This document shows positions 57,090-64,000 of a DNA stretch of 64,000 nt, piece after piece. A program made the position numbers and the translations under genes. The notes under the pieces were generated by a model. It did not search any database and had not been told where the DNA came from. It worked only from the letters and a program-made list of their open reading frames with translations. Position 1 is the first letter of the stretch. The number at the start of each line of letters is the position of its first letter. The DNA is from Treponema denticola. Its GTDB lineage: Bacteria; Spirochaetota; Spirochaetia; Treponematales; Treponemataceae. The stretch is taken from contig NZ_CP038800.1 in NCBI RefSeq assembly GCF_024400535.1, forward strand, positions 1,736,001-1,800,000, given 5' to 3'.

Positions 57090-58961
57090 ATGAATACAAA
57101 TGCAATCGTCTTATATAAAAACCGTCCGGCTCTTATAAAAGGACAGGCTGACGGAAAATTTGAAATAGAAACGGAAACGGGCATCAAAAAGGTGCGCGAA
57201 AAAGATTTTTCCGTTTTGGCTCCAAGTAACTCCTCATCGCTAAAAAACATTTTGACCGCTGCTTGTCCCGAACCTGACTTTAATGAAGCCGCCGACTTTT
57301 TTGAAGAAGGAACAGCCCTCTTCTCTGAAATAAGCGAATTGGTTTGGGAAAATTTAAATCCGGAACAAATGTGGGCAGCTTGGCTTTTAGTATCGGCTTC
57401 CCCTCTTTTTATTGCAGAAAGCCCGGACATTCCTATTAAGATAAGAACAAAAGAAGAAGCTGAGGCCATAGCCGCTGCTGCACTAAAAAAAGAAACCGAA
57501 AAACAAGCGGAAGAGCAAGAGCGGAAAGAATTTATAAGCAGCCTATCAAAATTTATAAAAGAAAAAAAGGAAGAAAATTTCGACTTAAAAAAATACTCTC
57601 ATTTTTTACAGGAAATAGAAGCCCTTGCTTTGGAAAAAACCGACAAATCAAAACTCTTAAATGAAACTCACTTAAAAGAAACTCCTGAATCGGCCCATAA
57701 GATTTTAATTAGTACGGGCTATTGGAAGATAGAAAAAAATCCCTACCCCACCCGCTTTAAGCATCCGTTAAATTCGCCTAAGCTGGAATTGCCTCCTATC
57801 GAACACAACAAAAAATACGAAGACCTGACTCATCTTACCTCCTATGCAATCGACAACGAGGGCAGCACCGATCCGGACGATGCCGTATGCTTTGACGGAG
57901 AAAACTTATGGATTCACATTGCAAACCCTGCCGACATAATTACCCCCGATTCCAAAAGCGATATGGACGCAAGGAAACGGGGTGCGACCCTTTACATTCC
58001 TGAAGGCGTATCCCGAATGTTGGGAGAATCGGCAGTCGATGCCTTTGCCCTCGGCCTACATGATGACTCTTATGCCCTGTCGTTTAAACTTAAGCTAAAT
58101 GACTCGGCTGAAATTCTCGATGTAGATATTTTGCGTACCAAAATAAAAGTAAGCTGTATAAGTTTTGAAACGGCCGATGAAGAAAAGATGAATACAAACC
58201 TAAAACCTCTTTTTGAAATAGCCGAAAAAAACAGAAAGAAACGGGAAGCTGCAGGAGCTGTTTCGATAGACATGCCGGAAGTTCAAATCAAGGTAGAAAC
58301 CGAAAATGACAACCAAAAAGGTTTTATAAGCCCGTATAATTTTACGGAATCTTTTTTGATGATAAAGGAAATGATGCTCCTTGCAGGAGAGGCCGCCGCC
58401 CGCTTTGCTTTTAAAAATAATATTCCGTTTCAGTATGTAAGTCAGGAAGCTCCCGAATTACCGAAAAAACTTCCCGAAGGCCTTGCGGGCGAATACCGAA
58501 AAAGAAAAGCTATGAGGCCGAGAAATGTGGGTACAATTCCTGCAATGCATTCAGCCCTAGGAATTGCAATGTACAGTCAAATTACAAGCCCCCTCCGCCG
58601 CTATGGAGACTTGGTTGCCCATCAACAGCTTTTAAAATTTATCGACGGAAACGAGGTAATGAAAACCGATGACCTTCTTATGAGAATAGCGGCGGGAGAC
58701 ATTGCAGGCAAAAATTGTTCCTATGCTGAAAGAGCCTCGCGTCAACATTGGACTCTGATCTATCTATTACAAAACCCTGACTGGCAAGGAGAAGCCGTAA
58801 TTTTGGAAACAATAAAAAACACGGCTCGCATTTCCATTCCGTCTATCGGCTATGAAACCGAAATGAGATTAAAAAAAGAATTATCGATTAACGAACGCAT
58901 AAACATAAAAGCCGAGGATATAGATATTCCGAATCTGACTGTAAGATTTGTGCAGGTGTAA
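57090..58961 (+). CDS. RNB-domain (RNase II family) exoribonuclease, 623 aa
   Basis: Degrades RNA 3' to 5'. The central RNB domain shows the catalytic Asp cluster in SYAIDNEGSTDPDDAVCFDG (~250-270), then ARKRGATLYIPEGVSRMLGE, AAARFAFKNNIPFQYVSQEA and YSQITSPLRRYGDLVAHQQL (SPxRRYxDLxxHxxL hallmark). The N-terminal part is short and atypical, with no clear cold-shock domains and an acidic coiled-coil stretch (EEAEAIAAAALKKETEKQAE). A short S1-like end (RISIPSIGYETEMRLKKELS) remains. Followed by nnr after 13 bp and uvrB, likely one operon. Confidence 0.9.
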   Translation: MNTNAIVLYKNRPALIKGQADGKFEIETETGIKKVREKDFSVLAPSNSSSLKNILTAACPEPDFNEAADFFEEGTALFSEISELVWENLNPEQMWAAWLLVSASPLFIAESPDIPIKIRTKEEAEAIAAAALKKETEKQAEEQERKEFISSLSKFIKEKKEENFDLKKYSHFLQEIEALALEKTDKSKLLNETHLKETPESAHKILISTGYWKIEKNPYPTRFKHPLNSPKLELPPIEHNKKYEDLTHLTSYAIDNEGSTDPDDAVCFDGENLWIHIANPADIITPDSKSDMDARKRGATLYIPEGVSRMLGESAVDAFALGLHDDSYALSFKLKLNDSAEILDVDILRTKIKVSCISFETADEEKMNTNLKPLFEIAEKNRKKREAAGAVSIDMPEVQIKVETENDNQKGFISPYNFTESFLMIKEMMLLAGEAAARFAFKNNIPFQYVSQEAPELPKKLPEGLAGEYRKRKAMRPRNVGTIPAMHSALGIAMYSQITSPLRRYGDLVAHQQLLKFIDGNEVMKTDDLLMRIAAGDIAGKNCSYAERASRQHWTLIYLLQNPDWQGEAVILETIKNTARISIPSIGYETEMRLKKELSINERINIKAEDIDIPNLTVRFVQV

Positions 58962-58974
58962 AGGGAAAGAACTT

Positions 58975-60444
58975 ATGCAAAATGTTTTTTATTCTTTAAG
59001 GGAATTGGATAAAAGAGCCGAAGAAGATTTTAATTTAAAAAACGGAATCTTAATGGAAAACGCAGCCCGCGGTTCAGCAGAAAAAATTAAAAATCTTTTT
59101 CCTTTTAAAAAAGGCGATGAAAAAAAAACTCTACAGATTGTCTGCGGTTCGGGCGACAACGGCGGAGACGGGCTCGCCCTTGTAAGAATCTTAGCCGATG
59201 ATTTTAATATTCATGTTATAATTTTAAAGGAGCCGAAGTCTGAATTATGTAAACTACAATACGAAAGATTAAAAGCCTTAAATATAAGGACTGCTAAAAA
59301 CATCTTGCCCGAATCGGATATTCTTTTTGATGCATTTTTGGGCACCGGCTTAAAAGGGCTTTTAAAAGCCGAGGATAAAAAAACAATAGAGAAGATAAAT
59401 AAGGTCAAGGCCTTTAAGATAGCCTGCGATATACCGAGCGGCTTAAACCTTGATGGAGAAGCAAGCCCCAATGCAGTTCTATGTAACATGACCTTTTCGA
59501 TGGGAGCCTTAAAGCAGGCCTTTTATTCGGATGAGGCAAAGGATATTACGGGAAAAATCGAGGTCATAGACCTAGGCCTCCCCCGCTCATCCTACGAGCA
59601 AAACGAAAAGCCAAATGTTTTTTTACTCGAAAAAGAAGATATGCTTCTCCCTTCAAGAAAAAAACAAAACACCCATAAGGGAAGCTTCGGTCATGCAGGA
59701 ATAATTGTAGGAGAAAAAAACCGGGCAGCACTTTTGGCAGCTTCTGCCGCCTTGGAATTCGGTGCAGGCCTTGTAACATTGATAGGAGAAAATCGGGAAA
59801 GGCCTAAAAACCTAAAAGCCGATTTTATGTATGACGGCAAATTTGAGGCCGGCAAATTGAATGTTAAAAAATTTACAAGCATCGCAATAGGTCAAGGACT
59901 TGGAAGAAAAAACGATGAACTTTTTTCTATCCTAAAAATAAAAGAAACACAATCAATACCCATAGTCATAGATGCGGATATCTTTTATTATGCCGAACTA
60001 AAAAAAATCTTACCCAAATTAAGTGCCGCCGTTTTAACTCCTCACCCAAAAGAATTTTCTTCACTTTTAAATATCACCGGTTTGGATAATTTGAGCATTG
60101 AAGAAATACAAAAAAAACGCTTTATATCGGCCTTAAGTTTTTCAAAAAAATTTCCTAAGCTTGTGCTCGTACTAAAGGGAGCTAATACCTTAATAGCTCA
60201 TGACGGAAAAATATTTATCAATACTTTAGGATCTTCCTCTCTTTCAAAGGCGGGTTCAGGCGATGTGCTGACAGGTCTTATATGCTCCCTCTTGGCCCAA
60301 GGCTATAAACCTCTTGATGCTGCAATTACGGGGAGCCTCGCCCACAGCCTTGCTTCTCAAAATGCAGGAGCAAGCTATAGCTTAACGGCAAGCAAGCTCA
60401 TTAAAAATTTGGAAAAACTGGAAGCGGCACGGCAGGTAAAATAA
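58975..60444 (+). CDS. nnr: bifunctional NAD(P)H-hydrate epimerase/dehydratase, 489 aa
   Basis: Repairs damaged NADHX/NADPHX. N-terminal YjeF_N epimerase domain: KNGILMENAARGSAEKI, then the dinucleotide loop VCGSGDNGGDGLALVRILAD and DAFLGTGLKG. C-terminal carbohydrate-kinase-like dehydratase domain from ~220: KGSFGHAGIIVGEKNRAALL, AVLTPHPKEFSSLLNI, LVLKGANTLIAHDGKIFINT and SLSKAGSGDVLTGLICSLLA. ATG 58975 has AAGGGAAAG upstream; an earlier in-frame start overlaps the previous gene and lacks one. It ends one base before uvrB. Confidence 0.95.
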   Translation: MQNVFYSLRELDKRAEEDFNLKNGILMENAARGSAEKIKNLFPFKKGDEKKTLQIVCGSGDNGGDGLALVRILADDFNIHVIILKEPKSELCKLQYERLKALNIRTAKNILPESDILFDAFLGTGLKGLLKAEDKKTIEKINKVKAFKIACDIPSGLNLDGEASPNAVLCNMTFSMGALKQAFYSDEAKDITGKIEVIDLGLPRSSYEQNEKPNVFLLEKEDMLLPSRKKQNTHKGSFGHAGIIVGEKNRAALLAASAALEFGAGLVTLIGENRERPKNLKADFMYDGKFEAGKLNVKKFTSIAIGQGLGRKNDELFSILKIKETQSIPIVIDADIFYYAELKKILPKLSAAVLTPHPKEFSSLLNITGLDNLSIEEIQKKRFISALSFSKKFPKLVLVLKGANTLIAHDGKIFINTLGSSSLSKAGSGDVLTGLICSLLAQGYKPLDAAITGSLAHSLASQNAGASYSLTASKLIKNLEKLEAARQVK

Positions 60445-60445
60445 T

Positions 60446-62434
60446 ATGAAGCAGTTTAAACTTATTTCGGATTATAAACCTTCAGGAGATCAGGGAGAAG
60501 CTATCAAGGCTCTTTCAGACGGAATAATTGCAGGCGACAAATTTCAAACGCTCAAAGGAGTTACGGGATCGGGAAAAACTTTTACAATGGCAAATATTAT
60601 TCAAGCCGTACAAAAACCGACCCTAATCATAAGCCACAATAAAACCCTTGCCGCCCAGCTTTACAGGGAATTTAAAACCTTTTTCCCTGAAAATGCCGTC
60701 GAATACTTTGTTTCATATTACGACTACTATCAGCCTGAAGCCTATGTTCCCGCACGCGACCTTTATATAGAAAAGGACGCTTCAATCAATGACGAAATCG
60801 ACCGCCTCCGCCTATCGGCAACCTTCAGCCTTATGGAACGCCGAGACGTAATCGTCGTTTCCACCGTTTCCTGTATTTACGGTTTGGGGCTTCCCGAATC
60901 GTGGCGAGACTTGCGCATAACCATAGAAAAAGGCGAAAGCATCGAAATCGAAAAATTAAAAAAGCAGTTGATAAGTTTGCAATATGAAAGAAACGATGCA
61001 GTCCTTGAAAGAGGCCGCTTCCGCGTCAAAGGTGATGTTATGGAAATTTTCCCGGCCTACATGGAAGATGCCTACCGCCTTGAATTCGATTGGGAAGAAA
61101 TTGTGCGCATCAGAAAATTCAATCCGATTTCGGGTGAGGTAATACAGGAATACGAAGAGCTTTCAATTTATCCTGCAAAACACTTTGTAATGCCCGAAGA
61201 TGCAATTCCCAATGCTCTTGAAAGAATAAAAAAAGAATTGGAAGAAAGGCTGAATGTTTTAAATAAGGAAGGAAAGCTCCTTGAAGCAGAAAGGCTAAAA
61301 ACCCGCACCGAATACGATATCGAAATGCTTTCCGAAATGGGTTATTGCCCCGGCATCGAAAATTACTCGGCTCCAATCGCAAACCGGAAACCCGGAGAGC
61401 CTCCCGCTACCCTCTTTCATTATTTTCCCGATGACTTTTTATTGTTCATGGATGAAAGCCATGTAACATTTCCTCAAGTGGGAGCCATGTATGAAGGAGA
61501 CCGCAGCCGCAAACAAAATCTTGTAGACTTCGGTTTCCGTCTTCCTTGTGCCTTAGATAACCGCCCTTTAAAAATCGACGAGTTTGAAAAGATGCTTAAT
61601 CAGGCTGTTTTTGTTTCCGCAACCCCCGGCCCTAAAGAAATAAAATACTCTACCCGCATTGTCGAACAAGTAATACGCCCTACAGGCCTTTTGGATCCGA
61701 TAATCGAGATTCATAAAAGCGAAGGCCAGATGGAACATATCTACGGAGAAGTAAAAAAACGCATTGCCTTAAACGAACGCAGCCTAATTTTAACTCTTAC
61801 AAAAAAAATGGCGGAAGACTTAACCGATTATCTTACAGGGCTCGGTCTCAAAGTAAAATATATCCACAGCGAAGTTGAAACAATTGAGCGTGTCGAAATT
61901 CTAAAGGGCTTGCGAGCAGGGGAATTTGATGTACTTATAGGAATCAACCTTTTAAGAGAGGGCATCGACTTACCCGAAGTTTCTTTTATCGGAATTCTCG
62001 ATGCAGATAAGATAGGCTTTTTGCGTTCTACTACAAGTCTTATTCAGATTGTAGGACGGGCAGCCAGAAACGAAAATGGTAAGGTAGTTATGTATGCCGA
62101 CAGGATAAGCGATGCCATGAAAGAAACTATCGAAGAAACAAACCGCCGCCGTGCTATTCAGGAAGCCTATAACAAGGAACACGGTATAACGCCCAAGACA
62201 ATCAAAAAAGCGATTGAAGATATTTTAACGCGGGAAAATGAAATTAAAAAAGAAGCAGCCCTTGCAGAAGCCGGCCCCCTCATCAACAGCCTAAACATTT
62301 TAAATCCTGCAGACAGAAAAAAACTTATCAAAAAACTTGAAGCCCAGATGGCCGAATATGCCGACATGCTCATGTTTGAAGAAGCAGCAGTCATAAGAGA
62401 CAAAATAGAAGAAGTAAGGCGGATAGGAAGTTAA
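60446..62434 (+). CDS. uvrB: excinuclease ABC subunit B, 662 aa
   Basis: Damage-recognition helicase of nucleotide excision repair. Walker A TLKGVTGSGKTFTMANIIQ (~45), the strand-separating beta-hairpin VSYYDYYQPEAYVPARDLYI, Walker B-type LLFMDESHVTFPQVGAMYEG, helicase motif V/VI INLLREGIDLPEVSFIGILD and QIVGRAARNENGKVVMYADR, and the C-terminal UVR motif KLEAQMAEYADMLMFEEAAV for UvrA/UvrC contact. Standard length. Immediately behind nnr. Confidence 0.97.
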   Translation: MKQFKLISDYKPSGDQGEAIKALSDGIIAGDKFQTLKGVTGSGKTFTMANIIQAVQKPTLIISHNKTLAAQLYREFKTFFPENAVEYFVSYYDYYQPEAYVPARDLYIEKDASINDEIDRLRLSATFSLMERRDVIVVSTVSCIYGLGLPESWRDLRITIEKGESIEIEKLKKQLISLQYERNDAVLERGRFRVKGDVMEIFPAYMEDAYRLEFDWEEIVRIRKFNPISGEVIQEYEELSIYPAKHFVMPEDAIPNALERIKKELEERLNVLNKEGKLLEAERLKTRTEYDIEMLSEMGYCPGIENYSAPIANRKPGEPPATLFHYFPDDFLLFMDESHVTFPQVGAMYEGDRSRKQNLVDFGFRLPCALDNRPLKIDEFEKMLNQAVFVSATPGPKEIKYSTRIVEQVIRPTGLLDPIIEIHKSEGQMEHIYGEVKKRIALNERSLILTLTKKMAEDLTDYLTGLGLKVKYIHSEVETIERVEILKGLRAGEFDVLIGINLLREGIDLPEVSFIGILDADKIGFLRSTTSLIQIVGRAARNENGKVVMYADRISDAMKETIEETNRRRAIQEAYNKEHGITPKTIKKAIEDILTRENEIKKEAALAEAGPLINSLNILNPADRKKLIKKLEAQMAEYADMLMFEEAAVIRDKIEEVRRIGS

Positions 62435-62546
62435 GGAGAAATAAAATCTAAAACTTATAATATAAAACACGATTAGGGGCTTGTCAAAGACAATCAATAA
62501 TGCTATAATCGATAACAGAATTATTTATTATAGTATCCGGAGATAT

Positions 62547-63167
62547 ATGGCTAATAAAAATCATGAATTGGATAAGCCGATAATTGAAGCGGCAAAACAA
62601 GAATTCTTAAAGAACGGATTTCAAGAAACCTCTATCAATATAATTGCCCAAAAAGCGGGAGTTACAACAGGAGCAATATATACTCGTTATAAAGGCAAAG
62701 ATGAACTTTTTTGCAGCCTTATGGAAGATTTTTTTAAATCGATAAATGACACAAGATTAAAAAACAAATCATCATATATGAACTATTATACGGATAAAAA
62801 TTTTAATAATTTTATTAAGAGTATATTAAAAGAAACAGCCGACTATATAGATATTTTGTTTAATTATTATGACGAATGTAAACTATTATTATGCTGCAGT
62901 AACGGCAGTTCTATAGAAAAAAAGCTTCATAAGATAATAAACAATAAAATAACTGAAACAAAACAATTTATCAAAAAAAATACATCTTCAAATATCAGTG
63001 ATGTACAATTAGATTTTGTAGAATTAGTGATGCAGCAGCAACTCAATGCATACTCGATGATCATAAAAAAAGGATATGGTAAAGAAGAAACTATTGAGTA
63101 TATAAAAACAATGGGAGAATTTATTGCTGCAGGTTGGAAAAAGATTTTCAAAAATCTTTTAAAATAA
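62547..63167 (+). CDS. TetR-family transcriptional regulator, 206 aa
   Basis: N-terminal TetR helix-turn-helix: PIIEAAKQEFLKNGFQETSI then NIIAQKAGVTTGAIYTRYKG and KDELFCSLMEDFF. The C-terminal ligand domain is helical and variable. ATG 62547 with CCGGAG upstream; the open frame before it contains a TATAAT-like sequence (about 62504) and is not coding. The next gene, an ABC ATPase, starts 12 bp after the stop, so the regulator probably controls and shares a transcript with that transporter. Effector unknown. Confidence 0.9.
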   Translation: MANKNHELDKPIIEAAKQEFLKNGFQETSINIIAQKAGVTTGAIYTRYKGKDELFCSLMEDFFKSINDTRLKNKSSYMNYYTDKNFNNFIKSILKETADYIDILFNYYDECKLLLCCSNGSSIEKKLHKIINNKITETKQFIKKNTSSNISDVQLDFVELVMQQQLNAYSMIIKKGYGKEETIEYIKTMGEFIAAGWKKIFKNLLK

Positions 63168-63179
63168 GGAATCATAGGT

Positions 63180-64000
63180 ATGGACGATATAAATGAGGAA
63201 CTTAAACCTATTTTAGATTTTAAAATCAGTTTTTCTTATAATGCAAAAAACGAAAAAGCAATAAAGGATATACGTGGAATAATACCAAAGGGAAAGTGTA
63301 TTGTACTTTGCGGAGAAAGCGGCTGCGGTAAATCAACAATTTTAAGATGTTTAAATCATTTAATCCCGGAATTTTATGAAGGAATATTTGAAGGGTTTAT
63401 TAAAATAGATGGGGAAGACACTGTAAACAAAACAATCGGAGAAGTAGGAAATAAAATTTCATCGGTTTTTCAAGACCCCAGAAGTCAGTTTTTTTCTTTA
63501 GAAAGTGATATTGAAATTGCTTTCGGCTTAGAAAACAAGGGCATAAATTCAAACGAGATAAAAAAAAGAGTCGATAATGCTTTTTTAAAATTCGGATTAG
63601 AATATTTAAGAAATAGAGAGGTGTTTAAACTCTCAAGCGGAGAACGCCAACTTATTGCAATAATGGCAGCATGGGCTATGAACTCCGATATTATTTTACT
63701 GGACGAACCCACTGCAAATTTGGACTATACGGCAATAAAAAAATTAACGGAACTTTTATTACTCTTAAAGAATGAAGGCAAGACTCTTATTATAAGTGAA
63801 CACAGGCTATATTATCTGCATGATTTAGCTGATGAATACTGGCTTATAAAAAACGGTTATATTTTTGAAAAATATGATAAAGATATATTTTTAAAACTCT
63901 CACAAAACGATTTAAAAAATATCGGTTTAAGAGTTAATGACATAAATCAAATAGAACTGCCGCCCAAAAAAGAGGAATTTTATAATCAAGAAAATGTATT
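63180..64000 (+). CDS. ECF/cobalt-type ABC transporter ATP-binding protein, 5' part (runs off the right edge)
   Basis: ATPase of an energy-coupling-factor or CbiO-like uptake system. Walker A VLCGESGCGKSTILRCLNHL (~45), Q loop ISSVFQDPRSQFFS (the FQ(N/D)PxxQ form typical of ECF ATPases), signature FKLSSGERQLIAIMAAWAMN, Walker B IILLDEPTANLDY and switch IISEHRLYYLHDLADEYW. The sequence continues past one complete NBD (~250 residues) and the gene is still open at 64000, so a double-NBD protein is possible. Tightly linked to the TetR gene. Substrate unknown. Confidence 0.9.
   Translation, partial: MDDINEELKPILDFKISFSYNAKNEKAIKDIRGIIPKGKCIVLCGESGCGKSTILRCLNHLIPEFYEGIFEGFIKIDGEDTVNKTIGEVGNKISSVFQDPRSQFFSLESDIEIAFGLENKGINSNEIKKRVDNAFLKFGLEYLRNREVFKLSSGERQLIAIMAAWAMNSDIILLDEPTANLDYTAIKKLTELLLLLKNEGKTLIISEHRLYYLHDLADEYWLIKNGYIFEKYDKDIFLKLSQNDLKNIGLRVNDINQIELPPKKEEFYNQENV

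Overview
The window looks like a chromosome segment of a host-associated Treponema close to the T. denticola group. The evidence is a class III (T. pallidum-type) superoxide reductase, V-type ATPase genes with a DUF2764 partner, a SelB selenocysteine elongation factor, BspA-type leucine-rich repeat proteins built on the treponemal 23-residue repeat, ISAs1-family elements and low-GC, A-rich coding. This assignment rests on gene content read by eye, not on a database search.

Layout. 0-12 kb: start of pgk, a VOC protein, an ISAs1 remnant beside a second ISAs1 copy, a HAD phosphatase, galE, superoxide reductase, tRNA-Val, a broken pseudouridine synthase, a chemotaxis receptor, a zinc/cadmium efflux pair (ArsR repressor plus His-rich P-type ATPase), and the first two genes of a V-ATPase operon that then stops. 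12-20 kb: HicAB with a zinc-peptidase-like partner, coaD, a miniature ISAs1 derivative, a nonsense-interrupted DNA alkylation repair gene, RNase Z, an acetyltransferase, a 65-bp tandem repeat, a small transporter, an orphan hicB and a hicAB remnant.

20.3-37.9 kb is an accessory island, and the most interesting part. It holds six BspA-like LRR genes with common N- and C-terminal caps and no signal peptides, two genes for FliG-like (flagellar rotor) proteins, one of them a tandem double unit, an AAA+ ATPase, a PD-(D/E)XK nuclease-like protein, a Doc toxin whose antitoxin tail is fused to an LRR protein, and several very small membrane or hydrophobic proteins. Three of its transcription units share a conserved box upstream. 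The island is bracketed by 108-bp direct repeats (20317-20424 and 37764-37871), each preceded by a hicAB locus, which suggests recombinational gain or loss.

38-64 kb is mostly core: SelB, a Na/Pi symporter, a cation/proton antiporter, HtrA, a P-loop/Asp23-like protein, and a leftward murG-cvpA-holB-sensor kinase-sigma54 regulator-rlmE run. There follow a second miniature ISAs1 derivative, a repeat lipoprotein with a G-tract in its putative promoter, BrnTA, an HD-domain fragment, a frameshifted M48/TPR gene, an RNB exoribonuclease, nnr, uvrB, a TetR regulator and the start of an ECF/cobalt-type ABC ATPase.

Two themes recur. Several toxin-antitoxin and accessory genes have promoters that place the predicted transcription start on the start codon (leaderless geometry). 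Several genes also carry single in-frame TAA codons or homopolymer frameshifts, which are either real decay or sequence errors.
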